Positions 8,894 through 18,579 of a stretch of 64,000 nucleotides of DNA are shown here, piece after piece (the first letter of the stretch is position 1; the number at the start of each line of letters is the position of its first letter). Source of the stretch: Korobacter sp963758505 (GTDB lineage Bacteria > Acidobacteriota > Terriglobia > Terriglobales > Acidobacteriaceae). The position numbers and the translations under genes are program-made. The stretch covers positions 1,240,001 through 1,304,000 of the forward strand of contig CAVWVJ010000003.1 in the NCBI GenBank assembly GCA_963758505.1, written 5' to 3'. Under the pieces are notes generated by a model. It saw only the letters and a program-made list of their open reading frames with translations. It was not told the origin of the DNA and did no database searches.

Positions 8894-9700
8894 ATGGCTA
8901 ATGCGGACGGAGCAACGCCGGTAAGCGGTTCCGATGCTCTGATGAGCGAGGAGCGGCGCATGCAGATCGTTCAACTCGTGCGCGAACGCGGCCGCGTCCT
9001 CGTGCAGGAACTCAGCGAGCGCTTCAGCACCTCGGCCGTTACCATTCGCAATGACCTGAACGAATTGCACCGCCGCGGTCTGCTCGTGCGCTCTCGCGGT
9101 GGCGCGGTGCATTACGAAACTTCCAACACCGAGTCGGCGCTCACCGAGAGATTGCTCACCCAGGCCGCCGAGAAACGCCGCATCGGGGCCGCGGCAGCGG
9201 CCCTGGTGAACGACGGCGAAACCATCATTCTCGATTCCGGCACTACCACGCAGGAGATCGCCCGCCACCTGCGCGGCAAGAAAGACCTGCACGTCATTAC
9301 CAATGGTGTGAATGTCGCCATGGAACTGCTCGGCGTGCAGGGGATTCAGTTAGTGATCGTCGGCGGCATCCTGCGGGCGGATTCGGTTTCCGTGGTTGGA
9401 AGTTTTGCGCAAAACATGCTGCAACACCTCTCCGCCGACCGCCTGTTCCTGGGCGCCGCTGCCTGCGATCCCGACTTCGGGCCCAGCACGCCCAATCTGG
9501 AAGAATCGCTGGTCAACCAGGCAATGGTGAAGATCGCGCGCGAAGTCATCCTCGTCGCCGACGCTACGAAATTCACCAAGCGCAGCATGTCACGGATCAC
9601 GCCCTTGTCAGGCATTCACAAGGTCATCACCGATCGCAGTCTCTCGCCGGAGATCGAAGAGCGCTTGCGCGCTGCCGGCTGCGAACTGGTGCTCGTCTGA
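8894..9700 (+). CDS. DeoR-family transcriptional regulator (AgaR-like)
   Basis: 268-residue cytoplasmic repressor-type regulator. The N-terminal helix-turn-helix (about residues 20-75) contains SEERRMQIVQLVRERGRV, SAVTIRNDLNELHRRGLL and the typical RSRGGAV wing. The C-terminal DeoR sensor domain has the phosphosugar-binding segment ILDSGTTTQEIARHL. Its location beside two PfkB kinases and agaS suggests that it controls this sugar locus through a phosphorylated intermediate, which is inference. The ATG at 8894 is used. A GTG at 8867 and an ATG at 8942 are in-frame alternatives. The gene is convergent with the pfkB-type kinase, with a 4-nt gap. Confidence 0.88.
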   Translation: MANADGATPVSGSDALMSEERRMQIVQLVRERGRVLVQELSERFSTSAVTIRNDLNELHRRGLLVRSRGGAVHYETSNTESALTERLLTQAAEKRRIGAAAAALVNDGETIILDSGTTTQEIARHLRGKKDLHVITNGVNVAMELLGVQGIQLVIVGGILRADSVSVVGSFAQNMLQHLSADRLFLGAAACDPDFGPSTPNLEESLVNQAMVKIAREVILVADATKFTKRSMSRITPLSGIHKVITDRSLSPEIEERLRAAGCELVLV

Positions 9701-9704
9701 GCTT

Positions 9705-10622
9705 CTAGCCGAGAAAACTCCTTCGCCGCTGCTCGTCGCGAAACGCTTCCACGCCTCCCGCGGCGGTCGTCGAGAAAGCGGCGGCCCTGTTGGCAAAGGC
9801 CATACACTCCTCCAGGTCAGCGCCACGAACGAATTTGTGCAGGAACCCGGCGTCGAAGCTGTCCCCCGCGCCCACCGTATCGACCACTTCCACCTTGTTT
9901 CCCGAAGCCGAAATCTTTTGCCTTCCCCTGCGCAAGACGGCGCCATCGGATCCCATCTTCACCACCAATATCGGCACCCGTTGCGCCAGTCTCTCGATAG
10001 CGACTTCCGCGTGCTCGGTTCCCTCAATGCGACAGGCCTCCCGCATGTTCGGAAGAAAAATATCGATCAGCGGGAAAATCTCGTTCAGGCCCTCCCAGCG
10101 ATCGTCGGGATCGTCGTTCGTATCGAGAGAAGTGGTCAGCCCCGCTGCTTTCAGTTCGCGAAGGAGTCGCGGCACGTCCGGCAACAATCCGCGCTGCAAG
10201 TACAAAGACGAAAGGTGAAAGTGTTTCGCCGTCTTCAAAAACACGAGGTCCAGATCCGAATGACGCAATTCGAACATCGTTCCCGGATAGGTAAGGATGT
10301 GGCGCTCCTTGCCGTGCGGCAGCAACAGCGTCACTCCGGTCGACGTATTTGTCCGTGAGGGAATCACCCGCGACAGGTCAATGCCTCGATCCCGTAAATA
10401 TTCCAGAGCGACCTTTCCCAACGTATCTGGGCCTACGCAAGCCGTGAAGCTGACGCGCGATCCGAGCGTCGCCAGGTTATGCGCCAGGATTGCCGAAGAA
10501 CTGCCAAGGGTCATTCGAAAATCGCTTGCCAGGAGTTCCCGCTCCAACGGCATCTCTTTCGGCAGCCCATAAAGGATCAGGTCGAGATTGATTTCGCCAA
10601 CCACTGCAACGTCGAATGTCAT
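9705..10622 (-). CDS. PfkB-family sugar kinase (ribokinase-like)
   Basis: 305-residue cytoplasmic kinase that phosphorylates a sugar or sugar derivative with ATP. The N terminus VAVVGEINLDLILYG and the C-terminal signature DTVGAGDSFDAGF (residues 248-260, catalytic Asp254) identify the family. The segment LGSSSAILAHNLATLG is the substrate-side region. The substrate is not determinable from motifs. Given the neighbours, a hexosamine or galactose derivative would fit. It is transcribed divergently from the LacC/FruK-like kinase, whose start lies 59 bp away. Confidence 0.88.
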   Translation of the reverse strand: MTFDVAVVGEINLDLILYGLPKEMPLERELLASDFRMTLGSSSAILAHNLATLGSRVSFTACVGPDTLGKVALEYLRDRGIDLSRVIPSRTNTSTGVTLLLPHGKERHILTYPGTMFELRHSDLDLVFLKTAKHFHLSSLYLQRGLLPDVPRLLRELKAAGLTTSLDTNDDPDDRWEGLNEIFPLIDIFLPNMREACRIEGTEHAEVAIERLAQRVPILVVKMGSDGAVLRRGRQKISASGNKVEVVDTVGAGDSFDAGFLHKFVRGADLEECMAFANRAAAFSTTAAGGVEAFRDEQRRRSFLG

Positions 10623-10681
10623 GCCCGCTCCGCGCTCCGAGTATACTGTCGCTGTTTCCGCTGACTGATGTTCTCTCGGTG

Positions 10682-11623
10682 ATGACCACTGCTCCCAAGA
10701 TCCTGTGCGTCAGCCTCAATCCCGCCATCGACCGGCGAATTCGGCTCCCTCATTTTCATGCCGGCCAGGTGAACCGCGCCCGCATCGTCGATCCCGCGGC
10801 GGGAGGTAAAGCCGCGCACGTCGCGTACGCCGCAGCCGCGCTCGGCGCCGACGTACGATGGCTCGCTCTCCTCGGAGGCCCCGAAGGAGAGAATTGCCGC
10901 GCTGGCATTGAGGCACGCGGCATCACGCCCCTGGGAGTGCCTATCGCCGCTCGCACCCGTACCAATCTGGAACTCATCGACGAAACCACCGGCCAGATCA
11001 CCGAGGTCCTGGAACCGGGCCCCGCGATTCTCGACGCCGAACTCTCCGCCTTCCGCGAAAAATTTGAACACGAAATCCGCTCCCGCCCTATCGTGGTCCT
11101 CTCCGGAAGCCTGCCTCAACGCGTGCCGAATTCTTTCTATGCGGATCTGACCGCGGCGGCCAAACGCGCCCACTGCCCAGTGCTTCTCGATACCAGCGGC
11201 GAATCACTTGCCGCAAGTCTTGCCGCCGCCCCCGATGTAATCAAACCCAATCGCCAGGAAGCCGCCGCACTTCTCAACCGAAAACTTCACTCCCATGCGG
11301 AAGCGTTCGAGGCTGCGAGCGAATTGCGGCGTCGCGGCCCAAAGACCGTCATCCTTTCGCTCGGGGCCGAGGGCGCAATCGTCGTTGAAGACCGCGCGCT
11401 GATCGGAAAGGCCCCCAAGGTGGAAGCAATCTCAACCGTCGGCTCGGGCGACTCCTTCCTCGCGGGATGGGCCTTCGCGATGGCGCAGGCCCTCCCCCTC
11501 GAAGACCGTCTGCGGCTCGCCATCGCCTGCGGAACCGCGAATTGCCTCGCGGAAAGCCCGGGCATGATCTCGAAGGAGGCCGTCCAACGCTTCTCCCAGG
11601 ACGTCGAAATTTACCCTTTTTAG
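10682..11623 (+). CDS. Hexose-phosphate kinase, LacC/FruK type (tagatose-6-P or fructose-1-P kinase)
   Basis: 313-residue PfkB-family enzyme of the 1-phosphofructokinase/tagatose-6-phosphate kinase branch. Family marks are LNPAIDRRI (12-20), GGKAAHVA (41-48, where GGKGINVA is usual), VLSGSLPQ (139-145), LLDTSG, IKPNRQE (187-193) and TVGSGDSFLAGW (252-263, catalytic Asp257). With agaS downstream, the most economical role is phosphorylation of tagatose-6-phosphate to tagatose-1,6-bisphosphate, but fructose-1-phosphate cannot be excluded. The start at 10682 avoids overlap with the divergent kinase gene. A TATACT at 10642-10647 could be its -10. The palindrome TTAGCGCTAA lies across the stop codon. 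Confidence 0.8.
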   Translation: MTTAPKILCVSLNPAIDRRIRLPHFHAGQVNRARIVDPAAGGKAAHVAYAAAALGADVRWLALLGGPEGENCRAGIEARGITPLGVPIAARTRTNLELIDETTGQITEVLEPGPAILDAELSAFREKFEHEIRSRPIVVLSGSLPQRVPNSFYADLTAAAKRAHCPVLLDTSGESLAASLAAAPDVIKPNRQEAAALLNRKLHSHAEAFEAASELRRRGPKTVILSLGAEGAIVVEDRALIGKAPKVEAISTVGSGDSFLAGWAFAMAQALPLEDRLRLAIACGTANCLAESPGMISKEAVQRFSQDVEIYPF

Positions 11624-11678
11624 CGCTAATTTGGGGGTTTCTGACGTCCAAAACAGCCTTGAATGGTTCGATTTTTCC

Positions 11679-11707
11679 TTGACCAGAAGCTCTGCGCCGC
11701 GTATAAA
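11679..11707 (+). promoter_or_regulatory. Sigma70-type promoter for TonB receptor-GH36-agaS
   Basis: TTGACC (11679-11684), a 17-nt spacer and TATAAA (11702-11707), 62 nt upstream of the receptor ATG. This is a good match to the vegetative consensus, so the three following genes can be transcribed separately from the kinase gene. Confidence 0.65.
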
Positions 11708-11768
11708 CGCAAGTCTAAGAAAACCTGCGAAAGCTAGTGAAAGACAATTCAGCCGAAGAGGTGGCGAG

Positions 11769-14700
11769 ATGGCGAGTATTCGGGCATCGGAGCAAGTCCT
11801 GAAATTGCGGTCAGGGATCCTCGTTTTCCTGCTCGCAATCGTTGGCACTACGTTGCTCGTCGCGCAGAAGGACGCGGGCACCATCGCGGGGGCGGTGCAC
11901 GATCCATCGGGCGCACTGGTAGCGGGCGCCGAGGTGATCGTGCACGATCTCGATCACGGGGGCGACGTGAAAGTCGTCACCAACGCGCAGGGCGAGTACG
12001 TCGTCAGTCCGCTCCGCATTGGGCACTACACCGTTGAGGCGAAGCATGCCGGCTTCCGTGGCGTTCTCGCCGGTCCTGTCGAACTGCAGGTGCAGGAGCG
12101 CGCGGTGCTGGATCTGCAACTCCAGGTCGGACAAACCACGGAAAAGGTCGAAGTGGTGGCGGCCGCGCCGCAACTCGAAACCGAGACTTCGGAGCTAGGC
12201 CAGGTGGTAGGCCAGCGACAAGTTTCGCAACTGCCGCTCAACGGACGCAACTTCGCGCAACTCGCCCAACTGAGCACCGGCGTGGTTCCGAGCGAACCCG
12301 GCTCACGCGATGAGGGCGGTTTCGGTTTCAGTTCCAATGGCGCTCGCTCGTTACAAAATAATTTTCTGCTCGACGGCGTGGACAACAACTCCAATCTGCC
12401 GGACCTGCTCAACGAAACCAACTTTGTTATCGAGCCGCCAATCGATGCGCTCCAGGAATTCAAAGTACAGACCAACTCCTACAGCGCGGAATTCGGCCGT
12501 GGCAATGGAGCGGTAATCAATGCGGTGATCAAGTCCGGCACCAACGAGTTCCATGGCGGCGCGTGGGAGTTTTTCCGCAATGACGCACTCGATGCGCGCT
12601 ACTACTACGACACCACGCGCCAGCCCTACAAGCAGAACCAGTATGGGCTTATGCTCGGCGGCCCGATCGTGAAAAATCGCACGTTTTTCTTCGCGGATTT
12701 CGAGGGTTTACGTCTCAGTGAAGCGCAACCGCAGACGGCGCTGGTACCCACCCAGGCGATGCGCAACGGAGATTTCACAGATTTTCTCGACACCACGACG
12801 CAGGTCTTCGGCACCGCCGGCAACGGCTCCATCGTGCCGGTCCTCGACTGCAACGGCAACCCTACGTATTCGGGCGAGATCTTCAACACGCGCCTCACGC
12901 AGGCGTATTCCGCCAATCCCACCGGCGTCTGCGGCACACCCTTTGGCTACCAGAACGGCTTGCCGGTGAACGTGATGCCGGCCGGCGTGATCGACCCGCT
13001 GGCGAAGAGACTGACGGCGCTGTTTCCGTTGCCCAACAGCAACAGTAACGCGGGGTTCAACTATCTTGCCGATCCGGTGCAGTCCACCCATCGCGCGAAC
13101 TTCGATGTTCGCATCGATCACAAGTTCTCTGACAAGAACAACATCTTCGGGCGTTTCAGCTACGAAAACCAGCCGAGCTTCATCCCCTCCACCTTTCAAT
13201 CGACGGCCGGCGATGGTGGCGGGTTCTTCAGCGGTATTGAAGACAATGCCTATCGCAGCATCGCAATCAGCGACATTCACACTTTCTCGGCTACCCTGAT
13301 CAACGAGTTCCGGCTCGGCTACAACCGCATCAATTCGCACCGTTTCCAGGACAACTACAACGTTGACATTTCCGGGCAGCTCGGGTTTCCGGGCGTGCCG
13401 TTCACGCCCATCAATGGCGGTTTGCCGCAACTCACCTTCAGCGATGTCTCGACGCTGGGCAGCCCTACCTTCCTCCCCTCGGTAGAGTTGCAGAACACCT
13501 ACGTGCTCAACGAGAACATAACCATGGTGCGCGGGCGCCATACCTGGAAGTTCGGCACGGAGATTCGCAAGGAAGAGTTCACCATCAATCAACCGGCAGA
13601 ATCGCGGGGCACGTTGGATTTCGGCAACGACTTTACCGGCAACCCCGGGGCGCAGGATGCACAGGACGTAAATGGCAATTCCCTCGGCAGCGGTTCGGGA
13701 TACGCGTCGTTCCTGTTGGGCGCAACCGATGGCGGCGGTATCAACAATATCCACAATGTCGATTACCACCGTCCGATCTATGCCTTTTTCGGCCAGGATG
13801 ACTGGAAGGTAAGCCAGCGCCTTACCTTGAACCTCGGCCTGCGCTACGAGCTGTTTACGACCGTGAAGTCGCGCCACAACGAACAGGCGACCTTCGATCT
13901 TGCGACCGCGACGTTGATTTTGCCGAAAGGACAGGATGCGCAGCTGACGCCGACGCTGGCTTCCATCATCCCCGTCTCGGCCACTGGAACGCCCGGCCTG
14001 ATCCCGCCGGACCTGAACAATTTCGCGCCGCGCATCGGGTTGGCATACCTAATCAATCAAAAGCTCGTGGTGCGCGCCGGCTACGGCATCTTCTACGGAG
14101 GCCAGGAAAATGGCCCGTATTCCAACCCGAGCCCCGGCTTCAATCCGCCTTACTTCGTGACCCAGTCCTTCAACACGCCCTGCTCATTGAGCTCGCTCAA
14201 TCCCGCGCTGGCTTCGAGCGGACAGGATTGTGCGGTTCCTGGATTGGAGTTTCTGCAGAACGGTTTCCCCGCATCCTCGCTGACGGATCCGAACACGCCG
14301 ATCCTGTATTCCGTGGATCCGAAGTTGCGGACCCCGTACATGCAGGACTGGCACCTTACATTCGAACAGCAGCTTGGATCGAACACGGTTTTAGAGGTCG
14401 GGTATGCCGGCTCGCGAGGCTTGAAGCTGTATACCTTCTTGAATGGCAACCAGGCTGCGCCCACTGCCGACCCGAACATTCCATACAACGTTCGCCGGCC
14501 GATTCCGCAAATCGACTCTGCCATCCAGTGGTTCCGCTCGGGAGGCCAGTCCAACTACAACTCGCTGCAGGCGAAACTCGAGCGCCGATTTGACAACGGT
14601 TTCAGCTTCCACATCAACTACACGTGGTCGCATTCCCTCGATAACGCTTCGAACGCGAACCTGGGAGCGCAGAACGGCGGGGACTTCCGCGATATGCGTT

Positions 14701-15320
14701 ATCCAAACGCGGAATACGGCAACTCGGATTTTGATCTGCGCCATCACGCCGTGATTGACGCCCTCTATGACTTGCCCGTCGGGCACGGACAGCGCTTCGC
14801 TTCGAACATTGCGAGGCCGCTCGACCTGATCATTGGAGGCTGGCAGTTCGGCGGGATCGCGAGCTTCGGCAGCGGCAACTGGTTCACGGTGACCAGCAAT
14901 GCCGGGGTGTCGAATGCGGATGGAGGCGGAAATGTCGGCAATTCCGATCGTCCTGATGAGATCGGCAATCCGAACGCCACGCCATGCGTTCCGGGAACAT
15001 GGTTCAATACCTGCGCCTTCACGGTGGCGACCCTGGGCACCTTCGGCAACGTCGGACGGAACACCATCGAGGGTCCCGGTTTCGAGACCATCGATTTTTC
15101 GCTATTCAAGGAATTCCGGGTGACCGAGCGGAGCCACTTCGAATTTCGTGCTGAGATGTTCAACGCACTCAATCATTACAACCCGCTGTTTGCGCGTTCC
15201 GGGCCGCAAAACGCCAACAATGCGACGGTATACGATCCGTCGAATCCAGGCCTGTTCGGGGTGATTACGGCAGCCCGTTCGCCACGGCAAATCCAACTTG
15301 CGTTGAAGTTCTTATTTTAG
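11769..15320 (+). CDS. TonB-dependent receptor, Oar-like, with carboxypeptidase regulatory-like domain
   Basis: 1183-residue outer-membrane protein. The ATG at 11769 follows AGAGGTGG and starts a signal peptide (VLKLRSGILVFLLAIVGTTLLVAQ). Residues about 30-120 form the Ig-like carboxypeptidase-regulatory domain (AGTIAGAVHDPSGALVAGAEV ...). The plug region follows (QLPLNGRNFAQLAQLSTG, FLLDGVDNNS, VQTNSYSAEFGRGNGAVINAVIKSGTN in pieces). A long beta-barrel ends in the aromatic-terminated QLALKFLF. It is immediately followed by the GH36 lipoprotein gene with no gap, so it probably imports or docks the glycan that GH36 degrades. No SusD partner is present. Confidence 0.9.
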   Translation: MASIRASEQVLKLRSGILVFLLAIVGTTLLVAQKDAGTIAGAVHDPSGALVAGAEVIVHDLDHGGDVKVVTNAQGEYVVSPLRIGHYTVEAKHAGFRGVLAGPVELQVQERAVLDLQLQVGQTTEKVEVVAAAPQLETETSELGQVVGQRQVSQLPLNGRNFAQLAQLSTGVVPSEPGSRDEGGFGFSSNGARSLQNNFLLDGVDNNSNLPDLLNETNFVIEPPIDALQEFKVQTNSYSAEFGRGNGAVINAVIKSGTNEFHGGAWEFFRNDALDARYYYDTTRQPYKQNQYGLMLGGPIVKNRTFFFADFEGLRLSEAQPQTALVPTQAMRNGDFTDFLDTTTQVFGTAGNGSIVPVLDCNGNPTYSGEIFNTRLTQAYSANPTGVCGTPFGYQNGLPVNVMPAGVIDPLAKRLTALFPLPNSNSNAGFNYLADPVQSTHRANFDVRIDHKFSDKNNIFGRFSYENQPSFIPSTFQSTAGDGGGFFSGIEDNAYRSIAISDIHTFSATLINEFRLGYNRINSHRFQDNYNVDISGQLGFPGVPFTPINGGLPQLTFSDVSTLGSPTFLPSVELQNTYVLNENITMVRGRHTWKFGTEIRKEEFTINQPAESRGTLDFGNDFTGNPGAQDAQDVNGNSLGSGSGYASFLLGATDGGGINNIHNVDYHRPIYAFFGQDDWKVSQRLTLNLGLRYELFTTVKSRHNEQATFDLATATLILPKGQDAQLTPTLASIIPVSATGTPGLIPPDLNNFAPRIGLAYLINQKLVVRAGYGIFYGGQENGPYSNPSPGFNPPYFVTQSFNTPCSLSSLNPALASSGQDCAVPGLEFLQNGFPASSLTDPNTPILYSVDPKLRTPYMQDWHLTFEQQLGSNTVLEVGYAGSRGLKLYTFLNGNQAAPTADPNIPYNVRRPIPQIDSAIQWFRSGGQSNYNSLQAKLERRFDNGFSFHINYTWSHSLDNASNANLGAQNGGDFRDMRYPNAEYGNSDFDLRHHAVIDALYDLPVGHGQRFASNIARPLDLIIGGWQFGGIASFGSGNWFTVTSNAGVSNADGGGNVGNSDRPDEIGNPNATPCVPGTWFNTCAFTVATLGTFGNVGRNTIEGPGFETIDFSLFKEFRVTERSHFEFRAEMFNALNHYNPLFARSGPQNANNATVYDPSNPGLFGVITAARSPRQIQLALKFLF

Positions 15321-17336
15321 GTGCTCAGGTTGAAACGGCTATCCATCTTGTTGTTCATGCTTGCCGGTTGCGGGGCGGCACAGACACGCATCGACGGCAA
15401 AGGTCTCTCGATCGAACTCGATTCACAACTGCACTCGCGCGTAATAGCGCATTTTGACGGCAAAGACGTGCCCATCGGACCGATGAGTGCGTCTGAGAGC
15501 GCGACTATCGACGGTAAGGTCATGTCCGACTTTGCATTTACCGCGCAGCAAATGGAGAAAGTGCACGACAGGCTCGGAGATGGCGAACGCCTGATTGTCA
15601 GTGGAAAATCCGGAACGGTTGAAAAGACGGTATCCATTGCACTGTATGACAACTTCCCAACGGCTGCGGTCTTCGAAGTGAGCTATCGCAATGACAGTTC
15701 GAAAAGTATCGAACTGTCACGATGGACCAATAATCAGTACAACGTTGTAGCGCCGGCACTGTGGTCCTTTGAGCCTGGAACCTATGAACGCCGCCCGGCG
15801 TGGGTCGTTCCGCTGAAGGCGGGCTTTCACCAGGAGAATTTCCTGGGCATGAATGCCAGCGATTACGGCGGCGGCACTCCCTTCGCGGATGTCTGGTCGC
15901 GCCATGCCGGCATTGCCGTAGGGGACCTCGAACTCACCGGCAAAGAGGTGTCCCTGCCGGTTGCGATGCCGGAGGCAACGCACGCGACCCTCGCGATCGA
16001 GTATGCCAAGCCGCAGCAGATTGTTCCTGGAGCGACGGTTTCAACCTTCCGAACCTTCGCCATCGTCCACCGCGGCGACTTTTACTCCGCGCTTCTGACT
16101 TACAAGGACATGATGCATCGTCTCGGCCAGCCGGAATCCGCGCGCGCCGCCGAAGCGGGTTTCCGTCCGATGTGGTGCGCCTGGGGCTACGGACGCCGCT
16201 TTCGGGTCGAGCAGATCGAAAAGACGATTCCCGAAGCAAAACGGCTGGGGTTCGAATGGGTGACGGTGGACGATGGGTGGCAAACCAAGTATGGCGATCT
16301 GAAGCTCAATCCCAAGAAGTTCCCGCGTGGCGATGCCGACATGAAAGCTCTCGTTGACGAAATCCATCGCCAGGGGCTGAAGGCGCAGCTCTGGTGGTCG
16401 CCGATGAGTGCGGCGCCGGATTCGGAGCTGTTGAAGGAAAATCCGGAACTGGTATTGCGCAACAAAGACGGATCTCCGCAGAAGATCTCCTGGTGGAACT
16501 CGCTGTATCTTTGCCCGGCCGATTCCGATGTGGTCAAAGTTCAACGCGAATTTGTAGACAAGATCATCGGGGAGTGGGGATTTGACGGCCTAAAACTCGA
16601 TGGCCAGTATATGAATGCGGTGCCCGCGTGTTACAACCCTGCCCATCATCACGCTAAGCCGCAAGACTCGATCGAACAATTGCCGCAGCTGTTCAAGGCC
16701 ATTTACGACGAAGCCCAAAAGCTGAAACCCGGAGCCCTGGTTGAATTCTGTCCCTGCGGCACCTCGTATTCGTTCTACACCATGCCCTACTACAACATGA
16801 GCGTCGCCTCCGATCCAACGAGTTCGTGGCAGGTGCGTACCAAGGGAAAGGCTCTGAAGGCCCTGCTCGGCGATGGCGTCCCTTATTTTGGCGACCATGT
16901 CGAGCTAAGTGATAACGCAACTGATTTCGCATCGACCATCGGCGTTGGGGGCGTTGTGGGCTCGCAGTTCACGTTGCCGGCCGTCGCTTCACGGGCCACG
17001 CAGTTCGACCTGACTCCCGCGCGGCGGCGCATCTTCGAGAAATGGGTTGCCCTTTATAACGACAAGATGCTCAGTGAAGGCCAGTATGAAGGAACTCTGT
17101 ACGATATCGGGTTCGACCGGCCGGAGGCGCATGCCATCAAGAAGGGAAGCTCGATGTATTACGCGTTCTTCGCCCCGCAGTTCAAAGGCCACGTGGAACT
17201 CCGCGGCCTGGAGGATCGCGAGTACAGAGTCACCGACTACGAGAACCATCGCGTCCTGGGTACGGTCCACGGGCCCACCGCGAGGCTCGAGACAAGCTTC
17301 GAGAAACATCTGATGCTGGAAGCGGATCCCCAATGA
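15321..17336 (+). CDS. GH36-like alpha-galactosidase/alpha-N-acetylgalactosaminidase, predicted lipoprotein
   Basis: 671-residue retaining glycosidase. GTG at 15321 directly follows the receptor stop codon and opens a lipoprotein signal (MLRLKRLSILLFMLAGC, lipobox LAGC, Cys17), so the enzyme is probably membrane-anchored on the periplasmic or outer face. An N-terminal beta-sandwich precedes a TIM barrel from about residue 290. Key motifs are WVTVDDGWQ (Asp317/318), DGLKLDGQY with the predicted nucleophile Asp427 (KxD) and a predicted acid/base SDPTSSW (Asp498). An unusual NPAHHH follows the nucleophile. The substrate may be alpha-galactoside or alpha-GalNAc. The agaS neighbour, overlapping it by 4 nt, leans towards GalNAc. 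Confidence 0.8.
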   Translation: MLRLKRLSILLFMLAGCGAAQTRIDGKGLSIELDSQLHSRVIAHFDGKDVPIGPMSASESATIDGKVMSDFAFTAQQMEKVHDRLGDGERLIVSGKSGTVEKTVSIALYDNFPTAAVFEVSYRNDSSKSIELSRWTNNQYNVVAPALWSFEPGTYERRPAWVVPLKAGFHQENFLGMNASDYGGGTPFADVWSRHAGIAVGDLELTGKEVSLPVAMPEATHATLAIEYAKPQQIVPGATVSTFRTFAIVHRGDFYSALLTYKDMMHRLGQPESARAAEAGFRPMWCAWGYGRRFRVEQIEKTIPEAKRLGFEWVTVDDGWQTKYGDLKLNPKKFPRGDADMKALVDEIHRQGLKAQLWWSPMSAAPDSELLKENPELVLRNKDGSPQKISWWNSLYLCPADSDVVKVQREFVDKIIGEWGFDGLKLDGQYMNAVPACYNPAHHHAKPQDSIEQLPQLFKAIYDEAQKLKPGALVEFCPCGTSYSFYTMPYYNMSVASDPTSSWQVRTKGKALKALLGDGVPYFGDHVELSDNATDFASTIGVGGVVGSQFTLPAVASRATQFDLTPARRRIFEKWVALYNDKMLSEGQYEGTLYDIGFDRPEAHAIKKGSSMYYAFFAPQFKGHVELRGLEDREYRVTDYENHRVLGTVHGPTARLETSFEKHLMLEADPQ

Positions 17337-18529
17337 CCGACAACAGCAAGCAGACGCTGCAGAATCCTCTCTCGGCGCTCATCGATCTTTCCGAGGAGGA
17401 GAAACGGTCGCGTGGCGTTTTGTATACACCGCGAGAGATCTGGCAACAGCCGGAAACCTGGGCAAACACATATGCGCGCCTGGAAGCGCAAAGCCAGGAG
17501 ATCCGGGAGTTCCTTGCGAAAAGCCTGGCGTCGTCGCCCACCGTCTACCTTATTGGCGCAGGCACGTCGGATTACGTGGGGAGGGCGCTGGCGAGCGTTC
17601 TTCGTGAGAAATGGCAGTGCGATGTCATCGCAATTCCAAGCACAGAGCTCGTGACGAATATGGAGAACTATGTTCTTCCGGGGCGTGCGTATCTCTGGAT
17701 CTCGTTTTCCCGTTCCGGCGATAGCTCGGAAGGCGTCGGAGTGCTGGAGATAGCACTGCAAGACTATCCTTCGGTGCGGCACATCGTCGTGGTCTGTAAT
17801 CGGAATGGGAAAATGCCGCAGATCTGCGCTGGACGCGAGAATGCGCTGGTCTTAGTGCTGGACGACCAGGTGAACGATCGCGGGCTGGCCATGACCAGCT
17901 CGTTTACCAACATGGTTGTCGCCGGGCAATGCCTCGCCAATATTCTACACTTCGACAACTATCGAATGATACTCAACAGCTTGCGCAGCATGGGGTCCAA
18001 AGTGCTGCAGAGCGCCGAGTTGGCGGAAGAGGTTAGTGCGTTAGATTGCCATAAGGTATGTTTCGTGGGAACGGGAGCACTGGCCGCAGTCGCCACGGAA
18101 TGCGCCTTGAAATCGCTGGAGCTCAGCGCGGGATTGATTTACACCATGGCGGAATCGACAATGGGCCTGCGTCACGGGCCGATGTCCGCGCTCGATGACG
18201 ATACCCTGGTTGTCAGCTTTCTCTCGAGCCATCAGCGGCGACGAAAGTACGAGATCGACCTACTGGAAGAGATCCGCGCCAAGCGACTGGGACGCGCGAC
18301 TGTGGTTGTGAGTCCCGAGAAAGGCGAGCAACTGCTCCATTTATGCGACCACCTGGTCGAGGTGGATGCGCCTCTGAACTTTCCCGATGATTACAGAACT
18401 CCCGTCGACGTGATCTTCGGCCAGATGCTTGGGCTTTTCGCCTCCCTTCGCGCCGGGTTGCAGCCGGATCGTCCGAGTCCGAAAGGGACAATCAGCCGCG
18501 TCGTTTCGCACGTCAATATCTACCAATAA
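17333..18529 (+). CDS. agaS: AgaS-type SIS-domain protein (galactosamine-6-phosphate deaminase/isomerase)
   Basis: 398-residue cytoplasmic double-SIS protein. Family evidence is the first SIS block VYLIGAGTSDYVGRAL, the sugar-phosphate serine block SFSRSGDSSEG, the second block CHKVCFVGTGALAAVATECALKS, ESTMGLRHGPMSALDDDTLVV and the AgaS-specific C terminus LFASLRAGLQPDRPSPKG ... SRVV. Known AgaS converts galactosamine-6-phosphate to tagatose-6-phosphate plus ammonia, which would feed the LacC-type kinase encoded upstream. Its ATG overlaps the GH36 stop (ATGA), so the two are translationally coupled. A small hairpin GCAAGA/TCTTGC (18557-18572) follows but lacks a T tract. Confidence 0.85.
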   Translation: MTDNSKQTLQNPLSALIDLSEEEKRSRGVLYTPREIWQQPETWANTYARLEAQSQEIREFLAKSLASSPTVYLIGAGTSDYVGRALASVLREKWQCDVIAIPSTELVTNMENYVLPGRAYLWISFSRSGDSSEGVGVLEIALQDYPSVRHIVVVCNRNGKMPQICAGRENALVLVLDDQVNDRGLAMTSSFTNMVVAGQCLANILHFDNYRMILNSLRSMGSKVLQSAELAEEVSALDCHKVCFVGTGALAAVATECALKSLELSAGLIYTMAESTMGLRHGPMSALDDDTLVVSFLSSHQRRRKYEIDLLEEIRAKRLGRATVVVSPEKGEQLLHLCDHLVEVDAPLNFPDDYRTPVDVIFGQMLGLFASLRAGLQPDRPSPKGTISRVVSHVNIYQ

Positions 18530-18579
18530 AACGAGGCACGGTAACCCGCCGCAAGAGCAAGATCTTTCTTGCGTCCGGT

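Noticed and set aside
18557..18572. Hairpin after agaS as a terminator
   Set aside because: Only a 6-bp stem without a following T tract.
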